Assembly: GCF_027912835.1 (NCBI RefSeq)
Contig: NZ_CP115768.1
Span: forward strand, 1,674,001 to 1,738,000
DNA: 64,000 nt
Origin: Paracoccus sediminicola
Lineage (GTDB): Bacteria > Pseudomonadota > Alphaproteobacteria > Rhodobacterales > Rhodobacteraceae
Reading direction: 5' to 3'
Shown: positions 8,731 through 18,848 of the stretch, in pieces
Position numbering within the stretch: position 1 is the stretch's first letter
Layout of the letters: each line of letters begins with the position of its first letter
The notes under the pieces: generated by a model
What the model was told of the DNA's origin: nothing
The model's input: the letters and a program-made list of their open reading frames with translations, nothing else
Database searches by the model: none
Made by a program: the position numbers and the translations under genes

Positions 8731-8757
8731 GCGGGTCCCGCCGGGCCGCCGCTCAGC
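8726..8757 (+). promoter_or_regulatory. leuA attenuator-like hairpin
   Basis: A perfect 9-bp stem GCTGAGCGG (8726-8734) and CCGCTCAGC (8749-8757) begins in the last codons of the leader peptide. The 3' arm runs into GCCGG (8755-8759), which can pair instead with CCGGC about 7 nt further on, so two exclusive folds are possible. No T tract follows, so Rho-independent termination is not certain. Confidence 0.55.
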
Positions 8758-8802
8758 CGGTCCCGTGCCCGGCACCTGACCCATTCAAGCCAGAGAAGCG
8801 AA

Positions 8803-10365
8803 ATGTCCGACGAAAACCGCGTATTCATCTTCGACACCACCCTGCGCGATGGCGAGCAATCGCCCGGCGCCACCATGTCCCATGCTGAAAAGCTGGAAAT
8901 CGCCGCCATGCTCGACGAGATGCATGTCGATATCATCGAGGCCGGGTTTCCCATCGCCTCGGAAGGCGATTTCAAGGCGGTCTCCGAGATCGCCAGGCAA
9001 AGCCAGAACAGCGTCATCTGCGGGCTGGCGCGGGCGCAGCTGCCCGATATCGACCGTTGCTGGGAGGCGGTGAAACACGCAAAGCGCCCGCGCATTCACA
9101 CTTTCATCGGCACCTCGCCGCTGCATCGCGCGATCCCCAATCTGGATCAGGACCAGATGGCCGAGCGGATCGAGCAGACCGTGACCCATGCCCGCAATCT
9201 CTGCGACAATGTGCAGTGGTCGCCGATGGACGCCACGCGGACCGAGCATGATTACCTGTGCCGCGTGGTGGAAATCGCGATCAAATGCGGCGCCACCACG
9301 ATCAATATTCCCGATACGGTCGGCTATACCGCGCCGCGGGAAAGCGCCGAGCTGATCCGGATGCTTATCGAAAAGGTCCCCGGCGCGGATGAGGTGATCT
9401 TTGCGACCCATTGCCACAACGATCTGGGCATGGCGACGGCGAACAGCCTGGCCGCCGTCGAGGCGGGTGCACGACAGATCGAATGCACCATCAACGGGTT
9501 GGGCGAACGCGCGGGCAACACCGCTCTGGAAGAGGTCGTGATGGCGATGCGGGTGCGCAATGATATCATGCCCTTCTCGACCGGGATCGACACCACGAAG
9601 ATCATGGGGCTGTCGCGCCGTGTGGCCCAGGTCTCGGGCTTTCCGGTGCAGTTCAACAAGGCGATCGTCGGCAAGAATGCGTTCCTGCATGAATCCGGCA
9701 TTCATCAGGACGGCGTGCTCAAGAATGTCGAGACATTCGAGATCATGAAACCCGCCGATATCGGCCTGAATGCTGCCAATATCGCGATGGGCAAGCATTC
9801 CGGCCGGGCGGCGCTGCGCTCCAAGCTGAAAGATCTGGGATATGAGGTCGGCGACAACCAGCTGAAAGACGTGTTCGTCCGCTTCAAGGCTCTGGCCGAC
9901 CGCAAGAAAGAGGTCTTCGACGAAGACATCGTCGCGCTGATGCAGGACAGCGCCGCGAATACCGGCGACGACTTTTTGCAGGTCAAGCATTTGCGCGTGG
10001 TTTGCGGCTCGGACGGGCAGACGGCGGATCTGACGCTGATCGTGGACGGGCAGGAACAGACCGCCTCGACCACCGGCGACGGGCCGGTGGATGCGGTGTT
10101 CAACGCGGTCAAGCAGATCTATCCGCATAACGCGGTGCTTCAGCTCTATCAGGTTCATGCGGTGACGGAGGGAACCGATGCGCAGGCGACGGTTTCCGTG
10201 CGCATGGAGGAAGAGGGCCGCATCGCCACCGGCCAGTCGGCGGATACCGACACGATCCTCGCCAGCGTCAAGGCCTATGTCGGCGCGCTGAACCGGCTGC
10301 GGGTCCGCCGCGGCCAGGTCGGTGAAGGCGCCGACGCCAAGCAGGTCAGCATGTATTCGCACTGA
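8803..10365 (+). CDS. leuA: 2-isopropylmalate synthase
   Basis: LeuA condenses acetyl-CoA with 2-oxoisovalerate, the first committed step of leucine synthesis. The 520-residue protein has the DRE-TIM barrel signature FDTTLRDGEQSPG with D11, R15 and D16, the metal ligands H203 and H205 in THCHNDLGMATAN, and GLGERAGN. The C-terminal regulatory LeuA domain (about 390-510), which binds leucine for feedback inhibition, is complete. AGAAGCG precedes the ATG. A leucine-rich leader (8632-8730) suggests control by attenuation as well. Confidence 0.97.
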   Translation: MSDENRVFIFDTTLRDGEQSPGATMSHAEKLEIAAMLDEMHVDIIEAGFPIASEGDFKAVSEIARQSQNSVICGLARAQLPDIDRCWEAVKHAKRPRIHTFIGTSPLHRAIPNLDQDQMAERIEQTVTHARNLCDNVQWSPMDATRTEHDYLCRVVEIAIKCGATTINIPDTVGYTAPRESAELIRMLIEKVPGADEVIFATHCHNDLGMATANSLAAVEAGARQIECTINGLGERAGNTALEEVVMAMRVRNDIMPFSTGIDTTKIMGLSRRVAQVSGFPVQFNKAIVGKNAFLHESGIHQDGVLKNVETFEIMKPADIGLNAANIAMGKHSGRAALRSKLKDLGYEVGDNQLKDVFVRFKALADRKKEVFDEDIVALMQDSAANTGDDFLQVKHLRVVCGSDGQTADLTLIVDGQEQTASTTGDGPVDAVFNAVKQIYPHNAVLQLYQVHAVTEGTDAQATVSVRMEEEGRIATGQSADTDTILASVKAYVGALNRLRVRRGQVGEGADAKQVSMYSH

Positions 10366-10370
10366 AATCC

Positions 10371-10406
10371 CATGGGAGCGTCCTCCTTCGGGGCGGTGCT
10401 TCCATG
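10371..10406 (+). terminator. Hairpin after leuA
   Basis: CATGGGAGC (10371-10379) pairs with GCTTCCATG (10398-10406) with one G-U pair, and the interior CCTCC/GGGG extends the stem around a TTC loop. It lies 6 nt after the leuA stop. Only TTTT follows, a few bases later, so it is a probable terminator with a weak U tract. Confidence 0.5.
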
Positions 10407-11685
<1,279 letters not shown>

Positions 11686-11700
11686 GGCGGAGGCGGCGCG

Positions 11701-12717
11701 ATGGCCCGCAAGGGTTACGACTTTGCCACGCCTGTCCGCCGGATCCTGATCGGCCTGCTGGCCCTTTTCCTGCTGCTGCTATTCCTGTTCTGGCGGATCG
11801 ACAGCCCCCGCGCCGAGGCGATGCGTTCGGATTTCGTGGATCGTTTCGTGCCGGGTTTCGAATGGGCGATGACGCCGGTGACGCGGATCACCCGCATGGT
11901 GTCGAGCCTGCAAAGCTATGCCCGCATCTATGAACAGAACCAGGAGCTGCGCCGCGAACTCCGCGAAATGGAGGGCTGGAAGGAAGCCGCCGTCCAGCTC
12001 AATCAGGAAAATGACAAGCTTCTGGCGCTGAACAATGTCCAGCTCGACCCGTCGCTGACCTCGATCACCGGAGTGGTGCTGACCGACAGCGGCACCGCGT
12101 TCAGGCAGTCGGTGTTGCTGAATGTCGGGCGCCGCGACGGGGTGGTCGATGGCTGGGCCGTAATGGACGGGCTGGGGCTGGTCGGGCGGATATCCGGTGT
12201 GGGCAGCCAGACCAGCCGGGTGGTGCTGCTGACCGATCCCTCATCGCGGATCCCGGTGCAGATCCAGCCCTCGAACGAGAACGCGCTGCTGAACGGCGAC
12301 AACTCGATCCTGCCGACGCTGGATTTCATCGAACGGCCGGAGAATGTCCGCCCCGGCGACCGGGTGGTGAGTTCCGGCGATGGCGGTGTGTTCCCGCCCG
12401 ATATTCTCGTCGGTCAGGTGGTCGAGGATGGCGAGGGCCGGCTGCGGCTGCGCATGGCCGCAGATTACGGAAGGCTGGAATTCCTGCGCGTGCTGCGCTC
12501 GCACCCGGCCGAACGGCTGGAGGATGGCGGCGCGCTGATCCTGCCGCCCGATCCGGGCATGATCGGCCCGCAATTCCCCGCCGCCCCGGCAGAGCGTCCC
12601 GCCGCCAGTGCCGCGACCGACGGAGGCAGCGACGAGGACGCCACTGCCGAAAGCATCATGCGTGACAGCGATGAGCGACAGCAGCAACTGCAAGACAGCG
12701 GCGCGGCAGACCGATGA
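11701..12717 (+). CDS. mreC: Rod shape-determining protein MreC
   Basis: MreC links MreB to the periplasmic cell-wall enzymes and activates PBP2. The 338-residue protein has a short cytoplasmic N-terminus, one membrane helix (about 14-33), a coiled coil (about 70-112) and the beta-barrel periplasmic domain with GVVLTDSGTAFRQSV and GLVGRISGVG. A Pro/Ala/Asp/Glu-rich tail from about residue 285 is longer than in E. coli MreC and probably disordered. Its last codons overlap the start of mreD by 4 nt (ATGA). Confidence 0.96.
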   Translation: MARKGYDFATPVRRILIGLLALFLLLLFLFWRIDSPRAEAMRSDFVDRFVPGFEWAMTPVTRITRMVSSLQSYARIYEQNQELRRELREMEGWKEAAVQLNQENDKLLALNNVQLDPSLTSITGVVLTDSGTAFRQSVLLNVGRRDGVVDGWAVMDGLGLVGRISGVGSQTSRVVLLTDPSSRIPVQIQPSNENALLNGDNSILPTLDFIERPENVRPGDRVVSSGDGGVFPPDILVGQVVEDGEGRLRLRMAADYGRLEFLRVLRSHPAERLEDGGALILPPDPGMIGPQFPAAPAERPAASAATDGGSDEDATAESIMRDSDERQQQLQDSGAADR

Positions 12718-13244
12718 GCGCGGCGATCAGGCGGCGGAAATTCGTCGGGATCTCGGTCTATATCGGCCTCGGCCTGGCCTTTCTATTCTTCCGGCTCATG
12801 CCGCTCAGCCCCGGTGATCCTGGGCTGCCGGGGCCGGATCTGGCGCTGTGCCTGACCTTCGCCTGGCTTCTGCGCCGCCCCGACCAGCTTCCCGCGATCA
12901 TCATCGTGGCGCTGACACTGACCGGGGATTTCCTGCTGTCACGCCCGTTCGGGTTGTGGAGCTTCGTGATGCTCTGCGGCACCGAGATGCTGCGGCCCCG
13001 CAGCCAGAGATGGTCCGATCAAGCCTTCTTGTTCGAGTGGCTGCGGATCGCATTGTTGATGGGGTTGATGATGCTTGGATACCGGCTGATGATGATGCTG
13101 GTCCTGCTGCCGGTGCCGGGTCTGGGGCCGGTCATGCTACAATGGCTGGCGACGGTGGCCGCCTATCCGGTGATGGTGCTCTTTATCCATGTCATCGGCG
13201 TGCGGCGGCTGAGCGCCGCAGAAATCGAGATGATGGTGCGTTAA
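12714..13244 (+). CDS. mreD: Rod shape-determining membrane protein MreD
   Basis: A small polytopic inner-membrane protein (176 residues, about five helices) of the elongasome. Sequence conservation is low, as usual for MreD. The call rests on size, hydropathy, the MPLSPGDPG motif after helix 1 and its place between mreC and mrdA. The start overlaps the mreC stop as ATGA, and its TAA shares a base with the ATG of mrdA, so translation of all three is probably coupled. Confidence 0.93.
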   Translation: MSAAIRRRKFVGISVYIGLGLAFLFFRLMPLSPGDPGLPGPDLALCLTFAWLLRRPDQLPAIIIVALTLTGDFLLSRPFGLWSFVMLCGTEMLRPRSQRWSDQAFLFEWLRIALLMGLMMLGYRLMMMLVLLPVPGLGPVMLQWLATVAAYPVMVLFIHVIGVRRLSAAEIEMMVR

Positions 13245-15190
13245 TGCGGAAATCGCCCAAGGATGTGATCGACAGCGCGCGGATGATCTCGCGCCGCGGG
13301 GTGATGCTGGGCGCGGCGCAGGCAGCGGTGATCGGCACGCTGGCCTGGCGGATGCGTTCGATGCAGATCGAGCATGCCGATGAATATCGGCTGCTGGCGG
13401 ATGGCAACTCGATCAAGATCCGGCTGCTGCCGCCGGTGCGCGGGCTGATCCATGACCGCAATGGCCGCGTCATCGCCGGGAACGAGCAGAATTACCGCGC
13501 CACCATCACCCGCGAACTGGCCGGTGATGTAGACAGCGTCGTCGCCAAGCTGCGCCGTCTGGTGGCGATGTCGGACGAGGAAGCCGCCGAATTGCTGGAG
13601 ACGATCTCGAAGCGCAGCGCCATCACCCCGGTCAGCATTGGCGAACATCTGAGCTGGGACGAGTTCAGCTCGATCGCGGTGAACGCCCCTGCCCTGCCTG
13701 GCGTGCAGCCGGAATCGGTGCTGTCGCGCGTCTATCCGCAGCGCGGCGATTTCGCGCATGTGCTTGGCTATGTCGGGCGGGTGTCGGATTACGACCTGTC
13801 GAAGATGGAAGACCCCGATCCCGTGCTGATGCTGCCGGAGTTTCAGTTCGGCAAGGTCGGCGTGGAAAGCAAGCTGGAACCGATCCTGCGCGGCAAGGCC
13901 GGCACGCGGAAGGTCGAGGTCAACGCCGCCGGGCGCGAAATGCGAGAGCTGTCGCGGCAGGAGGGTCAGCAGGGCGCCACGGTTCAGATGACGCTGGATG
14001 CCGGGCTTCAGAACTATGCCGTGCAGCGGCTGGGAGAGGAATCTGCAGCCGCGGTGGTCATCGATGTGACCAATGGCGACATCATGGCGATTGCCTCGGC
14101 ACCGGTCTTCGATCCCAACCTGTTCGTGCGCGGGATCTCGTCGGCGGATTACCGGGCGCTGATGGAACATGACCACCGCCCGCTGGCCGACAAGACCGTG
14201 CAGGGCGTCTATCCGCCGGGCTCTACCTTCAAGATGGCGACGCTTCTGGCCGGGCTCGAGGCCGGGGTCATCAATGGCGGCTCTCGTTTCTTCTGCAACG
14301 GCGCGCTCGAGGTGGCGGGCCGCAAGTTCCATTGCTGGAGCCGGGGTGGCCATGGCCATGTCGATCCGGTCGAAAGCCTGCAACGCTCTTGCGACGTGTT
14401 CTATTACGAAACCGCGCGGCTGGTCGGGATCGACCGTATCGCCGCGATGGCGCGCCGCTTGGGTATGGGGGTCGAGCACGAGCTGCCCATGTCGGCTGTC
14501 GCCGCAGGCATCGCGCCCGACAAGGCCTGGAAACATGAGCGCTATGGCTCATCCTGGGTGATCGGGGATTCCCTGAACGCCTCGATCGGTCAAGGCTTCG
14601 TGCTGGCCTCTCCGCTGCAACTGGCGGTGATGTCGGCCCGCGTCGCGACGGGGCGCGAGGTCAGGCCAAGGCTCGTGCGCGCGGTGGATGGCATCCCCGA
14701 GCCGGTTGCGGAATTCGCCGATCTCGGCATCCCCGAGAATTTCCTCGGCATCGCACGGCGCGGCATGGATGCGGTGATGAACAGCAGCAGCGGCACGGCG
14801 CGTTCGTCCCGGATCGTGGCAGAGGAGTGGCGCATGGCCGGCAAGACCGGCACCAGCCAGGTCCGCAACATCACCGCCGCCGAGCGCGCCCGCGGCGTCA
14901 TCCGCAACGACCAGCTTCCGTGGAACCGCCGGGACCACGCGCTGTTCGTCTGTTTTGCCCCTTACGACGCACCGAAATACGCGGTGTCGGTCGTGGTCGA
15001 ACATGGCGGTGGCGGCTCGGCTGTGGCGGCACCGATCGCGCGCGACATTCTGCTTTATGCGCTGGCGGGCGGTGTGCCTCCGCTCACCGCTTATCCAGAC
15101 GGTCAGCGCGCGGGGATCGAAGAGATGCACCGCAATATGCGGCTTTATAATCCGGTCGCCACAAGCAGCAGCGGGAGCACGCGAGCCTGA
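13244..15190 (+). CDS. mrdA: Penicillin-binding protein 2, elongation transpeptidase
   Basis: PBP2 cross-links peptidoglycan during cell elongation and works with the RodA glycosyltransferase. The 648-residue protein has one N-terminal membrane helix (about 18-36), the pedestal domain with PPVRGLIHDRNGRVIAGN, and the transpeptidase domain with the nucleophile motif STFK (S327, K330) and KTGTSQ (K534). The start is ATG 13244, overlapping the mreD stop as TAATG. The frame is open further upstream into mreD, but no family sequence lies there. It overlaps rodA by 1 nt. Confidence 0.97.
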   Translation: MRKSPKDVIDSARMISRRGVMLGAAQAAVIGTLAWRMRSMQIEHADEYRLLADGNSIKIRLLPPVRGLIHDRNGRVIAGNEQNYRATITRELAGDVDSVVAKLRRLVAMSDEEAAELLETISKRSAITPVSIGEHLSWDEFSSIAVNAPALPGVQPESVLSRVYPQRGDFAHVLGYVGRVSDYDLSKMEDPDPVLMLPEFQFGKVGVESKLEPILRGKAGTRKVEVNAAGREMRELSRQEGQQGATVQMTLDAGLQNYAVQRLGEESAAAVVIDVTNGDIMAIASAPVFDPNLFVRGISSADYRALMEHDHRPLADKTVQGVYPPGSTFKMATLLAGLEAGVINGGSRFFCNGALEVAGRKFHCWSRGGHGHVDPVESLQRSCDVFYYETARLVGIDRIAAMARRLGMGVEHELPMSAVAAGIAPDKAWKHERYGSSWVIGDSLNASIGQGFVLASPLQLAVMSARVATGREVRPRLVRAVDGIPEPVAEFADLGIPENFLGIARRGMDAVMNSSSGTARSSRIVAEEWRMAGKTGTSQVRNITAAERARGVIRNDQLPWNRRDHALFVCFAPYDAPKYAVSVVVEHGGGGSAVAAPIARDILLYALAGGVPPLTAYPDGQRAGIEEMHRNMRLYNPVATSSSGSTRA

Positions 15191-16329
15191 TGAGCTATCT
15201 CGATTATCAGGTTGCCGAAACGCCGCGCGGGCTGCGCAAGATCTTTTACCTCAACTGGCCGCTGGTGTTTCTGCTGACGGCTGTGGCCTCGGTCGGGTTC
15301 CTGATGCTGTATTCGGTGGCGGGCGGCGATATCGACACTTGGGCCCGCCCGCAGATGGAGCGTTTTGCGGTGGGCATGGTCGCGATGATCGCTCTGGCTT
15401 TCGTGCCGATATGGTTCTGGCGCGGGATTTCCGTTTTTGCCTATCTGGGCTGTATCGCCTTGCTGATCGCGGTGGATCTGTTCGGCCATGTCGGCATGGG
15501 TGCGCAGCGCTGGATCGATCTCGGTCCGATCAGGCTGCAACCCTCGGAACTGATGAAAATCGCGCTCGTGCTTGTGCTGGCCGCCTATTACGACTGGCTG
15601 GACCTGTCCAAGGTCTCGCATCCGTTCTGGGTGCTGGTGCCGGTGGTGCTGATCCTGATCCCCACCGGGCTGGTGCTGCAACAGCCCGATCTGGGCACCT
15701 CGCTTCTGCTGCTGATGGGCGGCGCCATCGTGATGTTCGCGGCGGGGGTCAGCCTGTGGTATTTCGGTGCCGTCATCGCCGCCGGGGCCGGCGCGGTCTG
15801 GACTGTGCTGGAAAGCCGCGGAACAAGCTGGCAGCTTCTGCATGATTACCAGTTCCGCCGCATCGACACATTCCTCGATCCGTCATCCGACCCGCTCGGC
15901 GCGGGGTACAACATCACCCAGGCGCATATCGCGCTGGGTTCCGGCGGATGGTCGGGACGCGGCTTCATGCAGGGCACGCAATCCCGGCTGAACTTCCTGC
16001 CCGAGAAAGAGACCGATTTCATCTTCACCACGCTCGCCGAGGAGTTCGGCTTCATCGGCGCGGGATCGCTTCTGCTGCTTTATGCGCTGATCGTCGGCTT
16101 CTGCCTGTATTCCGCGCTGACCAATCGCGACCGCTTTGCCAGCCTGCTGACCATCGGCATCGCGGGAACCTTCTTCCTGTTCTTCGCGATCAATATGGGC
16201 ATGGTCATGGGGCTGCTGCCGGTGGTCGGCGTGCCTCTGCCGCTGGTGAGCTATGGCGGCACGGCGATGATGATCCTGCTGATGGCCTTCGGCATGGTCC
16301 AGTCGGCCCATACTCACCGACCGCGCTGA
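15190..16329 (+). CDS. rodA: SEDS glycosyltransferase RodA
   Basis: RodA polymerises lipid II into glycan strands in the elongasome with PBP2. The protein has 379 residues and about ten membrane helices. Visible SEDS features are WIDLGPIRLQPSELMKIALVL, PTGLVLQQPDLGTSLL, the large periplasmic loop with GAGYNITQAHIALGSGG and FLPEKETDFIF, and the final helix with PLPLVSYGGTAM. ATG 15190 overlaps the mrdA stop (TGATG). It is the last gene of the mre operon. A GC inverted repeat (16330-16337/16366-16373) follows it. Confidence 0.97.
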   Translation: MSYLDYQVAETPRGLRKIFYLNWPLVFLLTAVASVGFLMLYSVAGGDIDTWARPQMERFAVGMVAMIALAFVPIWFWRGISVFAYLGCIALLIAVDLFGHVGMGAQRWIDLGPIRLQPSELMKIALVLVLAAYYDWLDLSKVSHPFWVLVPVVLILIPTGLVLQQPDLGTSLLLLMGGAIVMFAAGVSLWYFGAVIAAGAGAVWTVLESRGTSWQLLHDYQFRRIDTFLDPSSDPLGAGYNITQAHIALGSGGWSGRGFMQGTQSRLNFLPEKETDFIFTTLAEEFGFIGAGSLLLLYALIVGFCLYSALTNRDRFASLLTIGIAGTFFLFFAINMGMVMGLLPVVGVPLPLVSYGGTAMMILLMAFGMVQSAHTHRPR

Positions 16330-16416
16330 CCGCCCGCCCCGCACGGTGGGAGGTTTCGCTCCGGCGCGGGCGGGGATAGGGTGCGGATCAGCAACCGACC
16401 GCAGGAGGAAGACCGG

Positions 16417-17319
16417 ATGCGCGTTCTCTTTGCCGCCGACGGGTGGGATGTCTGGGCGCCTGCCCTGCGCGAGGCCTGCCCCGAGATGGAGCTGGTGCAG
16501 GACGCCGCAGCCGACAGCGTCGATGCGATCATCTATGCGCCGAATGGCGGCGGCTGCGACTTCGCGGCCTATCCCTCTGCGAAGCTGGTGCAGAGCCTCT
16601 GGGCCGGGGTCGAGCGTATCGCCCCCGATGAGACGCTGACCCAGCCCCTGGCCCGGATGGTCGATCCGTCACTTGAACAGGGGATGGTCGAATTCTGCGC
16701 CGGGTGGACGCTGCGGCTGCATCTGGAGATGGACCGCTTTGCGCAGGACGGCCGGTGGCGCAACGAGGCCGTGCCGCCGCTCGCCTCTGCGCGCCGGGTC
16801 ACGGTGTTCGGCGCGGGCGCGCTTGGCGGGGCGGTGGCGAAAGCGCTGCGCAGGCTGGGCTTCGATGTTGCGACCTGGTCGGCATCGGGCCGGAGCACGG
16901 GCGACATTCCGGCGCTCGCGGGGCAGGATTTTGACGCGGCTCTGGCGCGGTCCGACATCGCCATCCTGCTGCTGCCGGATACCGCAGGCACGCGCGATCT
17001 GTTCGACGCCGAGGCCATTGCGCGGATGCCGGAGGGCGCGGCGTTGATCAATCCCGGTCGCGGCACGCTGATCGACGACGGGGCCCTGATCGCTGCGCTG
17101 GATCGCGGTCATCTGCGCCACGCGGTGCTCGACGTGTTTCGGACCGAACCGTTACCCGAGGATCACCCGTTCTGGTCCCATGACAACATCACCGTCACCC
17201 CGCATATCGCCGCCGCGACACGGCCGGAAACCGGCGCGCCGGTCGCCGCCGAGAATATCCGGCGCGCCATGCGCGGCGAGACGCCGCTGCATCTCGTGGA
17301 TCGCAGCCGGGGCTATTAG
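16417..17319 (+). CDS. D-2-hydroxyacid dehydrogenase (GhrA-like)
   Basis: An NAD(P)-dependent oxidoreductase of the D-isomer 2-hydroxyacid dehydrogenase family, closest in layout to glyoxylate/hydroxypyruvate reductase A. The 300-residue protein has the Rossmann motif VFGAGALGGAVAKAL (about 131-145), the conserved arginine in INPGRGTLID, and the catalytic His and acid region TEPLPEDHPFWSHDNITVTPHIAA. The start is ATG 16417, with GGAGGAAG 6 nt upstream, rather than the in-frame codon at 16381. The true substrate is not known. Confidence 0.9.
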   Translation: MRVLFAADGWDVWAPALREACPEMELVQDAAADSVDAIIYAPNGGGCDFAAYPSAKLVQSLWAGVERIAPDETLTQPLARMVDPSLEQGMVEFCAGWTLRLHLEMDRFAQDGRWRNEAVPPLASARRVTVFGAGALGGAVAKALRRLGFDVATWSASGRSTGDIPALAGQDFDAALARSDIAILLLPDTAGTRDLFDAEAIARMPEGAALINPGRGTLIDDGALIAALDRGHLRHAVLDVFRTEPLPEDHPFWSHDNITVTPHIAAATRPETGAPVAAENIRRAMRGETPLHLVDRSRGY

Positions 17320-18080
17320 AAGCGCAGCTTGGGCGGCTTGTCGGGATCGCTGCCGGGTGCCACCGGACCGGTGCCGCGCGGCGGGGCCTCCGCCTCGTCG
17401 AGCCTCAAGATCAGCGCGCCGGCGGGTAGTCCGAGATCGAACGCGACATCGCAGCGATCCGGCAGTGGCGGCAGAAAGGCCATGAGCTCGGACAGCGCCT
17501 TCGCGATGCGCGGGCGCTCTTCTTCCGAAGCGCCCGACACGGCGATCAGATGGCCGGACGCGCCGTCGGGCCAATGCGCCTCGACAAGCGCCGCGCTCTC
17601 GGCCAGGCCCGCCATATCGGTAAGACGCTGGGCCAGCGGCTCGGAAAGCGCCGCGACCATCTCGGGCCGGGGCGCGGACAGGCGCGCAGCTGCTGCGTCC
17701 TGTTCTTCGGGCGCGGCATTAAGCGCCTGCGCCAGCCAGCCAAGCGTCGCGGCGTCGAGCAGCATCTCGGACGGATCGCCGGAATTGACCATCAGCCCGA
17801 TTTGCTGGGCCGAGAGCATCGCCGCCAATGCCCGGCCCGGCAGCGCGGCATAGGCGACCGGCTCGCCGAAGAATCCCGAGAGACGTTCTTCCAGATCCGC
17901 CGCGACCGCCATCTGGGCTGCGCCGAGATCGAAGAGCCGCAGCGTCACCTTGTTGCCCGCGGGCTCGGCGGCAAGCGCAACGAACAGCTCTGTATCGGCG
18001 AGCCGGTTCAGCACCCTCGCCCGCGCGGCATCCGGCAATTCGTGAAACGGCACGCGGCACAGCGCATCAAGCGGGGTCAT
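17316..18080 (-). CDS. SseB family protein
   Basis: A 254-residue soluble protein. Its N-terminal half (TPLDALCRV, ELFVALAAEP, VAYAALPGRALAAML, GLMVNSGDPSEMLL) matches the SseB N-terminal domain, whose function is unsettled. The C-terminal half is alanine-rich, and the tail is Pro/Lys-rich. Its stop codon overlaps that of the 2-hydroxyacid dehydrogenase on the other strand. It overlaps the upstream UDG-superfamily gene by 14 nt and is probably translated from the same message. Confidence 0.82.
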   Translation of the reverse strand: MTPLDALCRVPFHELPDAARARVLNRLADTELFVALAAEPAGNKVTLRLFDLGAAQMAVAADLEERLSGFFGEPVAYAALPGRALAAMLSAQQIGLMVNSGDPSEMLLDAATLGWLAQALNAAPEEQDAAAARLSAPRPEMVAALSEPLAQRLTDMAGLAESAALVEAHWPDGASGHLIAVSGASEEERPRIAKALSELMAFLPPLPDRCDVAFDLGLPAGALILRLDEAEAPPRGTGPVAPGSDPDKPPKLRF

Positions 18081-18666
18081 TCAGCACCTCTTGCACACGG
18101 GCGCGCAAAACCGGCAGCAGCTCGTCTGCGAACCACGGATTGCGCCTGAGCCACCCGGTATTGCGCCATGACGGATGAGGCAAGGGGATCGCGCCGGGAA
18201 GATGCTGCCGCCAACCGGCAACGGTTTCCGTCACGCTGCGCTTCGTCCAGAGGTGCCAGCGCTGCGCATGGCCGCCGATCAGCAGCATCAGCCGGGGCCG
18301 CAGCCGTGCCATGACGGCATCGCGCCATGTCGCCGCGCAGATCGGCGGCGGCGGCAGGTCGGAACCCTTCGCGTCGTAACCCGGAAAGCAGAACGCCATC
18401 GGCACGATCGCGATGCGGCCTTGGTCATAGAATATCCGCTCGTCGATTCCCATCCACGCGCGCAACCTTTCGCCAGAGCGATCGTCGAAGGGCCTGCCAC
18501 TCGCATGAACCCGCGCGCCGGGGGCCTGCCCGACGATCAGCAATCGCGCGCCCGGCGCGAACCAGACCACCGGGCGCGGATGGTGCCCGGTCTTGGTGGC
18601 GGCAAACCGGTCGGCGCAGATCCGGCAGCGGCGGATTTCGTCGGCAAGCTGGCGGGTCGCGTTCAT
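18067..18666 (-). CDS. Uracil-DNA glycosylase superfamily protein
   Basis: A 199-residue protein of the COG1573-type UDG group. It has an N-terminal RRCRICADRF, the base-pocket motif VGQAPGARVHASGRPFDDRS (G46-G50) and a C-terminal LPHPSWRN matching the HPS motif. Only two cysteines (C14, C17) are in the usual cluster region, so a four-cysteine iron-sulfur cluster as in family 4 enzymes is unlikely. It may remove uracil or another damaged base, but activity is unproven in this subgroup. Confidence 0.8.
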   Translation of the reverse strand: MNATRQLADEIRRCRICADRFAATKTGHHPRPVVWFAPGARLLIVGQAPGARVHASGRPFDDRSGERLRAWMGIDERIFYDQGRIAIVPMAFCFPGYDAKGSDLPPPPICAATWRDAVMARLRPRLMLLIGGHAQRWHLWTKRSVTETVAGWRQHLPGAIPLPHPSWRNTGWLRRNPWFADELLPVLRARVQEVLNDPA

Positions 18667-18741
18667 CGTCGCAGGCTAGCGCGAGGCCGGCGGCTGCGAA
18701 AGCACTTCTGAAGGGTTGTAAACCATGCGCTCAACCATCGG

Positions 18742-18770
18742 TGGACTTCGCGCAGCTTCCTTCCTATCTT
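18742..18770 (+). promoter_or_regulatory. Candidate promoter of the capsule genes
   Basis: TGGACT (18742-18747) and TATCTT (18765-18770) are 17 nt apart in the 182-bp gap before kpsT. Each matches the sigma-70 consensus at four of six places. The predicted transcript has a leader of about 70 nt, and GGAAGCGG precedes the kpsT ATG. Confidence 0.4.
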
Positions 18771-18848
18771 GCCCCGGCCCGGTCATGTCATCTTCGGGGG
18801 AGATTTAACGGTTCGGGTCGGGTTGCGGCCGGCCAACGGAAGCGGTCC

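Noticed and set aside
12848-13243. A 5' extension of the mrdA frame upstream of ATG 13244
   Set aside because: It lies inside mreD in another frame, is Arg/Ala-rich, and the PBP2 N-terminus fits ATG 13244.
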